The position numbers and the translations under genes were made by a program. From Candidatus Segatella albertsiae (GTDB lineage: Bacteria > Bacteroidota > Bacteroidia > Bacteroidales > Bacteroidaceae): 30,424 bases of DNA. The notes under the pieces are model-generated. The model did not search any database. It had not been told where the DNA came from and was given only the letters and a program-made list of their open reading frames with translations. Below, piece after piece: positions 1 to 6,543 of the stretch (positions are counted from its first letter, which is position 1; each line of letters begins with the position of its first letter). Location: positions 1 to 30,424 of the forward strand of contig DKCU01000108.1 in NCBI GenBank assembly GCA_002451555.1, given 5' to 3'.

Positions 1-42
1 CAAAGTCAGGAAAACGTTGGATAGAAAGTCTGTAAGAATTAG

Positions 43-87
43 CAAGGGTCTATACGCCCACCTATCATCGTGGCATATAGACCCTTG
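43..87 (-). terminator. Stem-loop downstream of fimbrial operon
   Basis: Arms 43-58 and 72-87 pair over 16 bp around a 13-nt loop. Position 55/75 is a C/A mismatch on the plus strand but a G-U wobble on the minus strand, so the fold is complete only in minus-strand RNA, as expected for the end of the leftward fimbrial transcript. No clear T-run follows, so it may be an RNA 3'-end stabiliser rather than a classical intrinsic terminator. Confidence 0.55.
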
Positions 88-177
88 TCGTTTCCCTTGA
101 AGTGTGGGTGAATAAATGTTTGCTGAGCACCTTATACTCCTGCACAGCTTAGGAGTAAAAGAATTAATCTGTATTTA

Positions 178-1479
178 TTATGGAACTCGATAGTCACATG
201 TAATAGACTTGAAGTCATAATCGAGGAATACTATTCCATTATGTTCGTCACTACCACTATAATCTTTAATAATATCAGCAGTCCAACAATACCTACCTTC
301 GATTTCGCCACCATTCATAACTTTCTGGTCTTTTGACAAAACCAAGTCGATGTCTTTGGTTCTGCAACCATCAAAGATACCATTCTTTCCGACATTGCCA
401 TATACTTTTGTAAGATTGCCTAAAACTACTTTTTGAAGTTTTGTACAATCTGAAAAAGCTTTTCCCTCGATTTCTGTAACATCTGGGAGGGCTATGGATT
501 TCAGCATGTCAAAATGCATAAATCCTCTTGAAGGAATCTTCTTACATCCTATCAAAGTAAGGTTTATACTCCCATACCTTGCATCTTGAAGTCCGTAATG
601 TATTGCATCCAATGTATTTTCATCTGCATCGGGAGGAAGAACGAGATTGATGTAAGTCTTGCCCGCATCCAATTCCTTCTTGACGTCTTCCACAATTTGA
701 TCGTAAGTGATACCTTCGTCAGTCAGCGAGACAACAGTAGCATCCAGTGCATAACTCTTAGCGTTTTCTGCTGCCTCAATTGTGTGAGTTGCCAAAATAG
801 CTTCCCCATATTTCACACTGAAATTGAAATAATTACCAAAAGTACCATATAAATAGGCATTGCCCTTTTCATCAGAAGTAAGGGCAATATCTTGAAACCA
901 TTCCATTTTGCTGCTGCCCGCAGGAGTGTATCTATTGATGCTAACTGTTATTGGCTTATTTGGCATAGTTGCAATACGCAAGCGTGAATAGTTGCGTGTT
1001 GCATCGGCAAAAGATACATTTATACCCTCACCATTAGGGGTGATATTGGCTTTTCCCTCGATGTATTCATCGGTTCCTGCAACCTTACCTTCTTTCAAAA
1101 CTAATTTGCCGGCATCCCATTTGTAATTAGGGGCATAATATACATGAGGAAAGGTTGGATATTCGTCTTCTTTATAAGACAGCTCGCCACTTGCCAATTC
1201 CCAATTACTGCCATTATATGTAAAAGCAGCATACTTAGTCCCTAAAGTTTTACTAGTCATCTCCAGAAGCAACTCATCTCCTTCAGCCCATGAAGTCTTG
1301 CCTTCATCAGGTGTACCAATAGCACGAGTCTGTGAATCTCCGAATGCTGGAAATTCACCAACAACCAACTGTACGTTGTTCTTGCCTGTTGTTGCGGTTG
1401 TTTCTTCTATATCACTTGTGCATGACGCCATTACTATAGTAACGACTGCCAGCATGATGTATTGAAATATCTTGCGCAT
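178..1479 (-). CDS. Fimbrillin-like lipoprotein with BspA-type leucine-rich C-terminus (candidate tip adhesin)
   Basis: Signal peptide with lipobox (VMASC, cysteine at residue 20 from the chosen start) marks an exported lipoprotein. The N-terminal half resembles Mfa/FimA-like fimbrillins: a TR dipeptide soon after the lipobox, then a SWAEGDELLL motif. The C-terminal third has BspA-like (LRR_5) repeats, visible as MLKSIALPDVTEIEGKAF followed by DCTKLQKVVLGNLTKV and an IFDGC unit. I chose the ATG at 1479 because GGAGG lies 8 nt upstream and the signal peptide starts directly there; an ATG at 1494 would add five residues. It is the last gene of the operon, 18 bp after the previous stop. Tip/adhesin role is inferred from last position and the LRR module, which in BspA proteins mediates binding to host proteins. 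Confidence 0.75.
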   Translation of the reverse strand: MRKIFQYIMLAVVTIVMASCTSDIEETTATTGKNNVQLVVGEFPAFGDSQTRAIGTPDEGKTSWAEGDELLLEMTSKTLGTKYAAFTYNGSNWELASGELSYKEDEYPTFPHVYYAPNYKWDAGKLVLKEGKVAGTDEYIEGKANITPNGEGINVSFADATRNYSRLRIATMPNKPITVSINRYTPAGSSKMEWFQDIALTSDEKGNAYLYGTFGNYFNFSVKYGEAILATHTIEAAENAKSYALDATVVSLTDEGITYDQIVEDVKKELDAGKTYINLVLPPDADENTLDAIHYGLQDARYGSINLTLIGCKKIPSRGFMHFDMLKSIALPDVTEIEGKAFSDCTKLQKVVLGNLTKVYGNVGKNGIFDGCRTKDIDLVLSKDQKVMNGGEIEGRYCWTADIIKDYSGSDEHNGIVFLDYDFKSITCDYRVP

Positions 1480-1497
1480 AGTTATATCCTCCATTGT

Positions 1498-2427
1498 TTA
1501 TTTGAGTTCTTCTTCGTTGTTACTGTCCCAACCTTTCAAATCACCTACACTGATTCGGGTCAGTTCCACTTTATCTTTTCCTACATTGAGTTCATAGGTG
1601 TAGCGATAGCCCTCTTGAAATTCCGTATCGATCTTCATTTTTGCATAGAAGTTTTTATCGCCTATCTTGAATTTCAAGAATCTTTCATCTTTAATGTATG
1701 AACCAGGGATAACGATTGCTGAAAACATACCATCGTCATGCTTACAGGCTTGTACCCAATCAGGATTACCAGTAGGTGTACTCATGACAAATTGCCCCCG
1801 GTCGTCTCTACTAAAATCAACACTGGTGTGTTTAGAATACACTTGTGGTTCACTAATATCCATATTAGGATAATCTGCAGTTCCAACATGATATACTATT
1901 GTAACCATAGACATGCGATGCTTCATAGGAATGCTTATATCGTTCCAAGGAATATCGTACCAATATCCAGTTATGAGATCAGCGTTTTTCAATTTACCTT
2001 CGCTGCTTTGGTCTGTCTGTAAATCATACTGTAGATTATTTTTCCCAAAATCCATGTCAGATGGATATACAGCCAAAATAGTATGTCGTTCGTATTCATT
2101 TAACCAACGGAAACTACCACTTCGAGACCATTCTTTTGTTTCCCCATTAAAAGAAAGAAAAGCCGTATTACCAGGATCAGAATCCGTAAATATACTTACT
2201 TTCAGTTTATCTTTGTCCTCCCAATTGTTACCATCTCCTAATGTATTGACACGAGTTTGCATGCCTCCAACAGAGAAGGTGGCATTGATTTCCTGTCCTT
2301 TCAGCGTTGGAGCCAAATCTTCATTTTGCGTACATGCTGTAAAGCCCATAGTAATAATGGCTAATCCTGCATAGATAATTCTTCTTATACTCATAGTGTT
2401 ATAGGAATTATTGTTTAACTTCTTCAT
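1498..2427 (-). CDS. Fimbrillin-family (Mfa-like) lipoprotein
   Basis: 309 residues. A lipoprotein signal ends at the lipobox GFTAC. A QTR motif about 25 residues later precedes NWEDKDKLKVSIF, the W-x3-D-x-(I/L) signature of Mfa_like_1-type fimbrillins, in which the arginine can be the processing site for trypsin-like proteases before donor-strand polymerisation (known for Porphyromonas FimA/Mfa1; inferred here). An internal ATG at 2394 (MSIRRIIYAG) would give a more typical short signal peptide and may be the true start. It ends in LTRISVGDLKGW, similar to the terminal tryptophan strand in its neighbours. Third of the fimbrillin-like genes, separated from the previous one by 65 bp containing a stem-loop. 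Likely a minor or accessory pilus subunit. Confidence 0.75.
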   Translation of the reverse strand: MKKLNNNSYNTMSIRRIIYAGLAIITMGFTACTQNEDLAPTLKGQEINATFSVGGMQTRVNTLGDGNNWEDKDKLKVSIFTDSDPGNTAFLSFNGETKEWSRSGSFRWLNEYERHTILAVYPSDMDFGKNNLQYDLQTDQSSEGKLKNADLITGYWYDIPWNDISIPMKHRMSMVTIVYHVGTADYPNMDISEPQVYSKHTSVDFSRDDRGQFVMSTPTGNPDWVQACKHDDGMFSAIVIPGSYIKDERFLKFKIGDKNFYAKMKIDTEFQEGYRYTYELNVGKDKVELTRISVGDLKGWDSNNEEELK

Positions 2428-2454
2428 AAATCATCTCATTTTTATTGTTAGTGA

Positions 2455-2480
2455 GTTAGTGAGTGACCAAACTCACTAAC
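2455..2480 (-). promoter_or_regulatory. Intercistronic stem-loop between second and third fimbrillin genes
   Basis: Perfect 10-bp inverted repeat, GTTAGTGAGT at 2455-2464 and ACTCACTAAC at 2471-2480, with a 6-nt loop. The left arm is duplicated at 2447-2456, so two alternative pairings exist. It lies in the 65-bp gap between two genes of the fimbrial operon and is not followed by a strong T-run on the minus strand, so partial termination or RNA processing/stabilisation is more likely than full termination. Confidence 0.5.
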
Positions 2481-2492
2481 CCTGTATTCCTA

Positions 2493-3422
2493 TTATTGCT
2501 GTTCTGCGCAGAGAATCCCTTGATCAATTGTCTGCCATGGCATAATGTCTGCATCTTCGATAGTTATACTGCTATTGTTGATACGTATTGTATATGTGTA
2601 CATATTGCCACCTTTAAACTCGTTGTTTGTTGACGAAGTCAATGATGCCGCATAAGTGTTGATTGTACCATTCGCTGCCACACTTAGTTCAATATCCATC
2701 TTATTATTTTCCAAAGGTTGAGGGAACACGATGAACTCACAGGTGACATTGTCTTTCAAACTTTTATCATCCACATCGGATTCATAGCTTACCCTGTTTC
2801 CTTGAACATCAACTGCACCATTCCTTGCATTGACAGAACCTGTAGTGTAGATGTCTTTAAATTTTAATTTCCCCTTAAGATATGCTTCTCTCGCATCAAT
2901 ACCATCGCCAGCCTTGAAAGTCAACCGTATCATACTCATGCAATGCTTGAAGTTGTTGTCTCCAGTAAACTTAACCTGAGGAGAAGTTTTGCTGGCGGTT
3001 GCACCAGTTGCAAAGAGAAAATCTGCAGGACATGGAACACCATCCTCTACCTCTGCCATATTCCAATTATTTACAATGCCGTTACCATCAACATTTTCTT
3101 GATATGGATAATAGGCACTGAAAGATACGGATTCTGTTGCATCTGCAAAGTAAATTGGTTTGTCTGACGAAAAATTTCCGTCTCCTGTAGTTGTGTATTC
3201 CACGTTGTCTCCTATTGTATAGCCAGGTGATGTGACATACACGCCTATGGCATCGTTCTCTGACCAAGTATTGCCAGTGGTGGCGCGTGTGACGGTTTTG
3301 AAAATGTCCGCCTGTACGGTGGCTGCAACAGGACCACTGTTGCCAATACCGTCTTCTTCGTTAGCGCAAGCTGCGAACAGCAATGCTGCGGCAGCGATGT
3401 ATAATAATTTAAAAGCCTTCAT
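2493..3422 (-). CDS. Fimbrillin-family (Mfa-like) lipoprotein, probable shaft subunit
   Basis: 309 residues from the ATG at 3422; an upstream in-frame TTG at 3431 is possible but would only lengthen the signal peptide. Lipobox LFAAC. The mature N-terminus shows VTRATTGNTWSENDAIGVYV, a very clear Mfa_like_1/fimbrillin signature (TR, then W-S-x-N-D-x-I-G-V), and the C-terminus ends in a short strand containing IMPWQ. These are the two regions that form the donor strand and the acceptor groove in Bacteroidota type V pili (family knowledge). It starts 23 bp after the preceding fimbrillin stop, so the pair is probably translated from one segment of mRNA. With its neighbour it is a candidate for the polymerised stalk. 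Confidence 0.82.
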   Translation of the reverse strand: MKAFKLLYIAAAALLFAACANEEDGIGNSGPVAATVQADIFKTVTRATTGNTWSENDAIGVYVTSPGYTIGDNVEYTTTGDGNFSSDKPIYFADATESVSFSAYYPYQENVDGNGIVNNWNMAEVEDGVPCPADFLFATGATASKTSPQVKFTGDNNFKHCMSMIRLTFKAGDGIDAREAYLKGKLKFKDIYTTGSVNARNGAVDVQGNRVSYESDVDDKSLKDNVTCEFIVFPQPLENNKMDIELSVAANGTINTYAASLTSSTNNEFKGGNMYTYTIRINNSSITIEDADIMPWQTIDQGILCAEQQ

Positions 3423-3445
3423 ATTCTTCAAATATTTAAGAGTTT

Positions 3446-4336
3446 TTATTTTGCGACATGCTCGTTATCATCCTTCACCTCGTTCCAAGGCTCGATTGTA
3501 CCAAAAACTTCTGCTGCGGTGCGGCTCAGCTTCACCTTGGTATAGTGATACTTGCTACCACCCTTAAGTTTTACAGGCATTGTCCATACGAAAGGAGCGT
3601 CGTAACCATTGTTGAGGTCAAACTCTAATACACGTTTCTCTTCTGTAGTAGGAAGCAAGATAGCCTCATACTTCTTACCTGCTACTGTGCGTTTCAATGT
3701 AATGTCTGTAGGAGTACCTTCATTAGAGATAAGTCCATCTACAAGATTATAGGTCGCTGTGCTGTTCTGGTCTTTCACCTTGATTGTCAACTTGTCCAAA
3801 TCATCTTCCGTAAGTCCGTTACCAGGTTGAACGTCAAGGACAAGCTTACTCAACTGATGGCTGAAGTTCAATGTAACCTGAGGAACAGACTTGTTGCAAC
3901 CTTTCTTGGTAGCATACATGAAGTCGATTGCCTCCTGATTGCCCTGGTCTGCTACATTGAGTGCCACCTTGTAGTCATTGACAGTGGTCTGTGGATAGTA
4001 AGAATAGAAATCCACATCACCATCAATAGGGAAGTAAATGGTCTTACCACCACTGATAGGCTTGAAAGCAGAACTACCGTCTGTCACATAAGCCACATTG
4101 TCAACGGCTTCCAGGATATAGTCAACAGCCAACTCTTTATTAGCACTTACCATAAATATACCGATTTTGTCATTGGCTGTCCAGTTGGCATCTACCACAC
4201 GGGTTATATTGATACCTCCATTAAACTGTGCGGCGACCTTGCCGCTTTGGGTAGAAGGAGTTGTGTCTTCTGTACCGCATGATACCATTGCGCCAGCCAA
4301 GAGTGCGAGGGCGAAAAACTTAGTCATCTTTTTCAT
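3446..4336 (-). CDS. Fimbrillin-family (Mfa-like) lipoprotein, probable shaft subunit
   Basis: 296 residues. Lipoprotein signal with cysteine at residue 20 (GAMVSC). ITR at 44-46 followed by WTANDKIGIF at 52-61 is the fimbrillin signature, and the C-terminus carries GTIEPWNEV, the usual terminal strand. It follows the FimB/Mfa2-like anchor gene, with a stem-loop in the 69-bp gap, and is the first fimbrillin of the operon; a first-in-block position suits the most abundant subunit. The exported lipoprotein would be displayed on the outer membrane and polymerise by donor-strand exchange after proteolytic removal of the N-terminal strand (known for the family, inferred here). Confidence 0.82.
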   Translation of the reverse strand: MKKMTKFFALALLAGAMVSCGTEDTTPSTQSGKVAAQFNGGINITRVVDANWTANDKIGIFMVSANKELAVDYILEAVDNVAYVTDGSSAFKPISGGKTIYFPIDGDVDFYSYYPQTTVNDYKVALNVADQGNQEAIDFMYATKKGCNKSVPQVTLNFSHQLSKLVLDVQPGNGLTEDDLDKLTIKVKDQNSTATYNLVDGLISNEGTPTDITLKRTVAGKKYEAILLPTTEEKRVLEFDLNNGYDAPFVWTMPVKLKGGSKYHYTKVKLSRTAAEVFGTIEPWNEVKDDNEHVAK

Positions 4337-4379
4337 ATCTATAAACGTTTTAAAAGTTAATATTATCTATGATTCTTAG

Positions 4380-4410
4380 AATAGTCCTGTATGAAAGTGT
4401 TAGGACTATT
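4380..4410 (-). promoter_or_regulatory. Intercistronic stem-loop after fimbrial anchor gene
   Basis: Perfect 9-bp inverted repeat: AATAGTCCT at 4380-4388 and AGGACTATT at 4402-4410, 13-nt loop. The hairpin overlaps the TAG stop codon (4406-4408) of the anchor gene and sits before the first fimbrillin. No T-run follows on the minus strand. Could tune the ratio of anchor to shaft subunits by processing or attenuation; this role is inference. Confidence 0.5.
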
Positions 4411-5293
4411 TGATTTCTACTTCATCGTTGAGGTCTTTCCAATTATTGATGGTTGCATCAAGATTCATCTTTGGCTGCATTTGGTTGTAGTTGAGTCGCA
4501 ACTCATACTTTCCTCCAACCTTCATCGCAGGAGCGGTGATGTCAAACTCTTGCAAGATCTCGTTAGGCAGCAAGAAGCGGAGATAAACATGAGAGGCGGG
4601 GCTTCCCTGTATGGTCGGCATCAGCCGGATGACTTCTGATTGCAAAGTTGACTCAGTAGCCAAGATAGTAGGCATTTCCACTTCCGTGGGATCTATACTC
4701 GGCAATCCATAGTCGCCATCACCATTCTTCTGTGTAGGGAACAGACACCAAGCACAATCCAACGCCTTGCCACTCATCTCTGTTCCTTTAGGTACATTCT
4801 CGATGACGATGGTCAGCTCGGGAAGGACATTCTTCATGGGATTACAAACGATGCAATTGCCCACCGACAAATCGACCTTTGCATCTACCACGCCGAAATA
4901 GGCATTGTTCTTTACATTCTTGGGGGCAGTCAGACCTATCAGTACATTGTCCAAAGTATAAGCCCTCGTTGCCTCGCTGACATAGAAAGGCTCTGTAAGA
5001 TTGGCAGTTGCCAAGATGCGATAGTTTCCCTTGTCAAGATAGAAGCGTTGGCTTGCCACTTCCTGAGCCGAGGCATAACGTTTTTCTTCGACCAGCGAAC
5101 CGTTGTCCGCATCGAAGATCCAGAGATGGACATCCTTCACATCTATATTCTTGTCTGCCTCGTCTTGCCAAGTGAGGGCGATGGAGAGACCGTTCTCCTC
5201 GTCATGCTTCTCCTCCTGACAAGAAATCAGGATGAAAGAGAGGCACAAACCAAAGAACAATGCTAACAATGGAATTTTATATTCTTTATTCAT
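4406..5293 (-). CDS. FimB/Mfa2-like fimbrial anchor lipoprotein
   Basis: 295 residues from the ATG at 5293; the open frame extends upstream to 5380 but the signal peptide and lipobox (FILISC) fit only the internal start, 7 bp after the previous stop. The mature part reads LSIALTWQDE, then DVKDVHLWIFDADNGSLVEE, then a YRILATANL strand: this order (beta-strand, DVxLWIFD, later GxYxxLATANL) is typical of the FimB/Mfa2 family of pilus anchors and related fimbrillin-like lipoproteins. The C-terminus VGGKYELRLNYNQMQPKMNLDATINNW resembles the last two strands of the fimbrillin fold. Known role of the family: stays uncleaved in the outer membrane, anchors the pilus and limits its length. Exact family assignment is moderate; it might instead be an accessory subunit. 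Confidence 0.68.
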   Translation of the reverse strand: MNKEYKIPLLALFFGLCLSFILISCQEEKHDEENGLSIALTWQDEADKNIDVKDVHLWIFDADNGSLVEEKRYASAQEVASQRFYLDKGNYRILATANLTEPFYVSEATRAYTLDNVLIGLTAPKNVKNNAYFGVVDAKVDLSVGNCIVCNPMKNVLPELTIVIENVPKGTEMSGKALDCAWCLFPTQKNGDGDYGLPSIDPTEVEMPTILATESTLQSEVIRLMPTIQGSPASHVYLRFLLPNEILQEFDITAPAMKVGGKYELRLNYNQMQPKMNLDATINNWKDLNDEVEIK

Positions 5294-5300
5294 ATCACGA

Positions 5301-6071
5301 TTATTTATGGATGTTAAAACTGATTCTGGCGCCACTCTCCCAAACAAAATTGTTCTTATGGAATGTCTTTGGGAGGGCATCTATGCGACCACCACTGACG
5401 AAGGTCATACCCGAGAACACACCGAGGGTCAATCCACAAGGGAAGCCGTAGGATGCCTGAATGTTACCACCATAGCCCAACTTCCACTTGTCTTCGGAAG
5501 AGACGCGGAAGGTCTCATCGCTGTCGAGACGCTTGTTCTTCGCCCAACTACCCACGAGCGAAACTTGCGGAGAAACTTCCACCTTCCAAGGACTGTCTTT
5601 GAGCGAAGGAACGAAGCCCAACACATTGACATTGAGCCTCAACGCATAGTTCTGCCAGTACACATCGCTCTTCAGATTGCCATAGTAAGCACCATCCTCA
5701 CCCAAGACCTCAGCCACATAGCGAGTGCCATCGGCAGAAAGCCAGTCGTTGGAGTCGATACAGCATTGGCGAGCAGACATCTGCAGATTGCCCCACTTGG
5801 CGTTAAGTTCCAAGGAAAGAATCGGATTAAACTGATAACCTGTAAATACGCCTACGATATAACCCGCACGTGTCTTGTCGGCTCCGAAACTACTTAGCGT
5901 ACCGACACCGAAGGCAGGACCACCCTCCACTCCGAGATACCAGCCCGCATCCTTACAGGTACTCTGATTAGAAAGCACATTCTGAGCCTTCAATCCTGAA
6001 GGAAGGTGTATCATTGCGAGAAACAGAGCAATGAACACCACCATTTTCTTGTTAAAATATTTCATCATCAT
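5301..6071 (-). CDS. Predicted outer-membrane beta-barrel protein of the fimbrial operon
   Basis: 256 residues; signal peptide ending around GLKAQ-N. The mature protein alternates polar and hydrophobic residues in strands typical of small outer-membrane barrels: WYLGVEGGPAFGVG, RAGYIVGVFTGYQFNPILSLELNAKWG, YALRLNVNVLGF, WKVEVSPQVSLVGSW, GLTLGVFSGMTFVSGG and a final WESGARISFNIHK. I do not recognise a specific named family; it is not an obvious DUF3575 member, a family that often accompanies Bacteroidota fimbriae. It lies between the small membrane protein and the anchor gene in one transcription unit, so a role in export, anchoring or outer-membrane positioning of the pilus is plausible but inferred only from context. 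Confidence 0.65.
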   Translation of the reverse strand: MMMKYFNKKMVVFIALFLAMIHLPSGLKAQNVLSNQSTCKDAGWYLGVEGGPAFGVGTLSSFGADKTRAGYIVGVFTGYQFNPILSLELNAKWGNLQMSARQCCIDSNDWLSADGTRYVAEVLGEDGAYYGNLKSDVYWQNYALRLNVNVLGFVPSLKDSPWKVEVSPQVSLVGSWAKNKRLDSDETFRVSSEDKWKLGYGGNIQASYGFPCGLTLGVFSGMTFVSGGRIDALPKTFHKNNFVWESGARISFNIHK

Positions 6072-6117
6072 TCAAGGTTTATTTTATATCATATTCTATT
6101 AATAAGTAACTGACGGC

Positions 6118-6363
6118 TTACATATTGGAATAGAGTACCAACTGCCCCACTATCAGAAAGAAGAACATCAGGAAGAGGAAAAGAAACAACTGTTCCCTCT
6201 TGATGAAGTCCAGGAATCTGAATTGCTTCTTCGTATGCTCATCCAGATATTTCCGATAGTCTATCCACATCAAGCAAGACACGCCGACAGCAATAACCAA
6301 TATCAAGATTACTCCTACTAAGTCTCCTGCATGATGAGAAAGCGCAAATGGGTTTTCTCTCAT
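6118..6363 (-). CDS. Small two-helix membrane protein, first gene of fimbrial operon
   Basis: 81 residues. Two strongly hydrophobic segments, about 13-33 (GDLVGVILILVIAVGVSCLMW) and 59-77 (LFLFLFLMFFFLIVGQLVL), flank a positively charged 20-residue linker (DYRKYLDEHTKKQFRFLDFIKRE), which would place the linker in the cytoplasm. No family recognised. It is the first gene after the putative AraC-controlled promoter; its ATG lies about 25 nt after the -7 box TAAATTTG. The 45-bp gap to the barrel gene suggests co-transcription. Reality of the gene is supported by its position, its start placement and the absence of a longer competing frame. Confidence 0.55.
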   Translation of the reverse strand: MRENPFALSHHAGDLVGVILILVIAVGVSCLMWIDYRKYLDEHTKKQFRFLDFIKREQLFLFLFLMFFFLIVGQLVLYSNM

Positions 6364-6388
6364 AAGTTGCGTTTTAAGTTTACGATGG

Positions 6389-6429
6389 CAAATTTAGTGT
6401 TTTTCATCCAATGTGTGTGTTTCATTCCT
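6389..6429 (-). promoter_or_regulatory. Promoter of the fimbrial operon with proximal activator half-site
   Basis: On the minus strand TAAATTTG (6396-6389) is a perfect match to the Bacteroidota -7 consensus TAnnTTTG, and predicts a start of transcription near 6382, about 20 nt before the ATG at 6363. No TTTG is found at the expected 19/20-bp distance; that position is instead abutted by the proximal AGGAATGAAAC repeat (6429-6419). A missing -33 with a direct-repeat site next to it is the layout of a class II activator-dependent promoter. Confidence 0.55.
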
Positions 6430-6472
6430 CAAGAAAATAGTTTCATTCCTACAAAAAAGGTGTTTCATTCCT
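6419..6472 (-). repeat. Three direct AGGAATGAAAC repeats, putative AraC-type operator
   Basis: Identical 11-bp copies read on the minus strand at 6472-6462, 6450-6440 and 6429-6419, start-to-start spacing 22 and 21 bp, i.e. two helical turns. AraC-family proteins bind direct repeats with about 21-bp spacing (established for AraC I1/I2). The array lies between the AraC-type regulator gene and the fimbrial promoter. The farthest copy is shared with the terminator hairpin at 6459-6486. Assignment as regulator binding sites is inference from spacing and position. Confidence 0.6.
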
Positions 6473-6486
6473 ACGAATGAAACACC
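6459..6486 (-). terminator. Intrinsic terminator of the AraC-type regulator gene
   Basis: Perfect 12-bp stem (6459-6470 with 6475-6486) and 4-nt loop, followed on the minus strand by six T residues: a strong intrinsic terminator 57 bp after the regulator stop codon. One arm is an AGGAATGAAAC repeat, so terminator and putative operator are fused. Confidence 0.85.
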
Positions 6487-6543
6487 TAAACGTATGATTT
6501 TATGCTGTTTTCAGGACACTTCCTGACAAAAGCTACTAATCGT

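Noticed and set aside
5294..5380. N-terminal extension of the FimB/Mfa2-like protein from ATG 5380
   Set aside because: It would overlap the preceding gene by 80 bp and place 29 residues before a good lipoprotein signal peptide.
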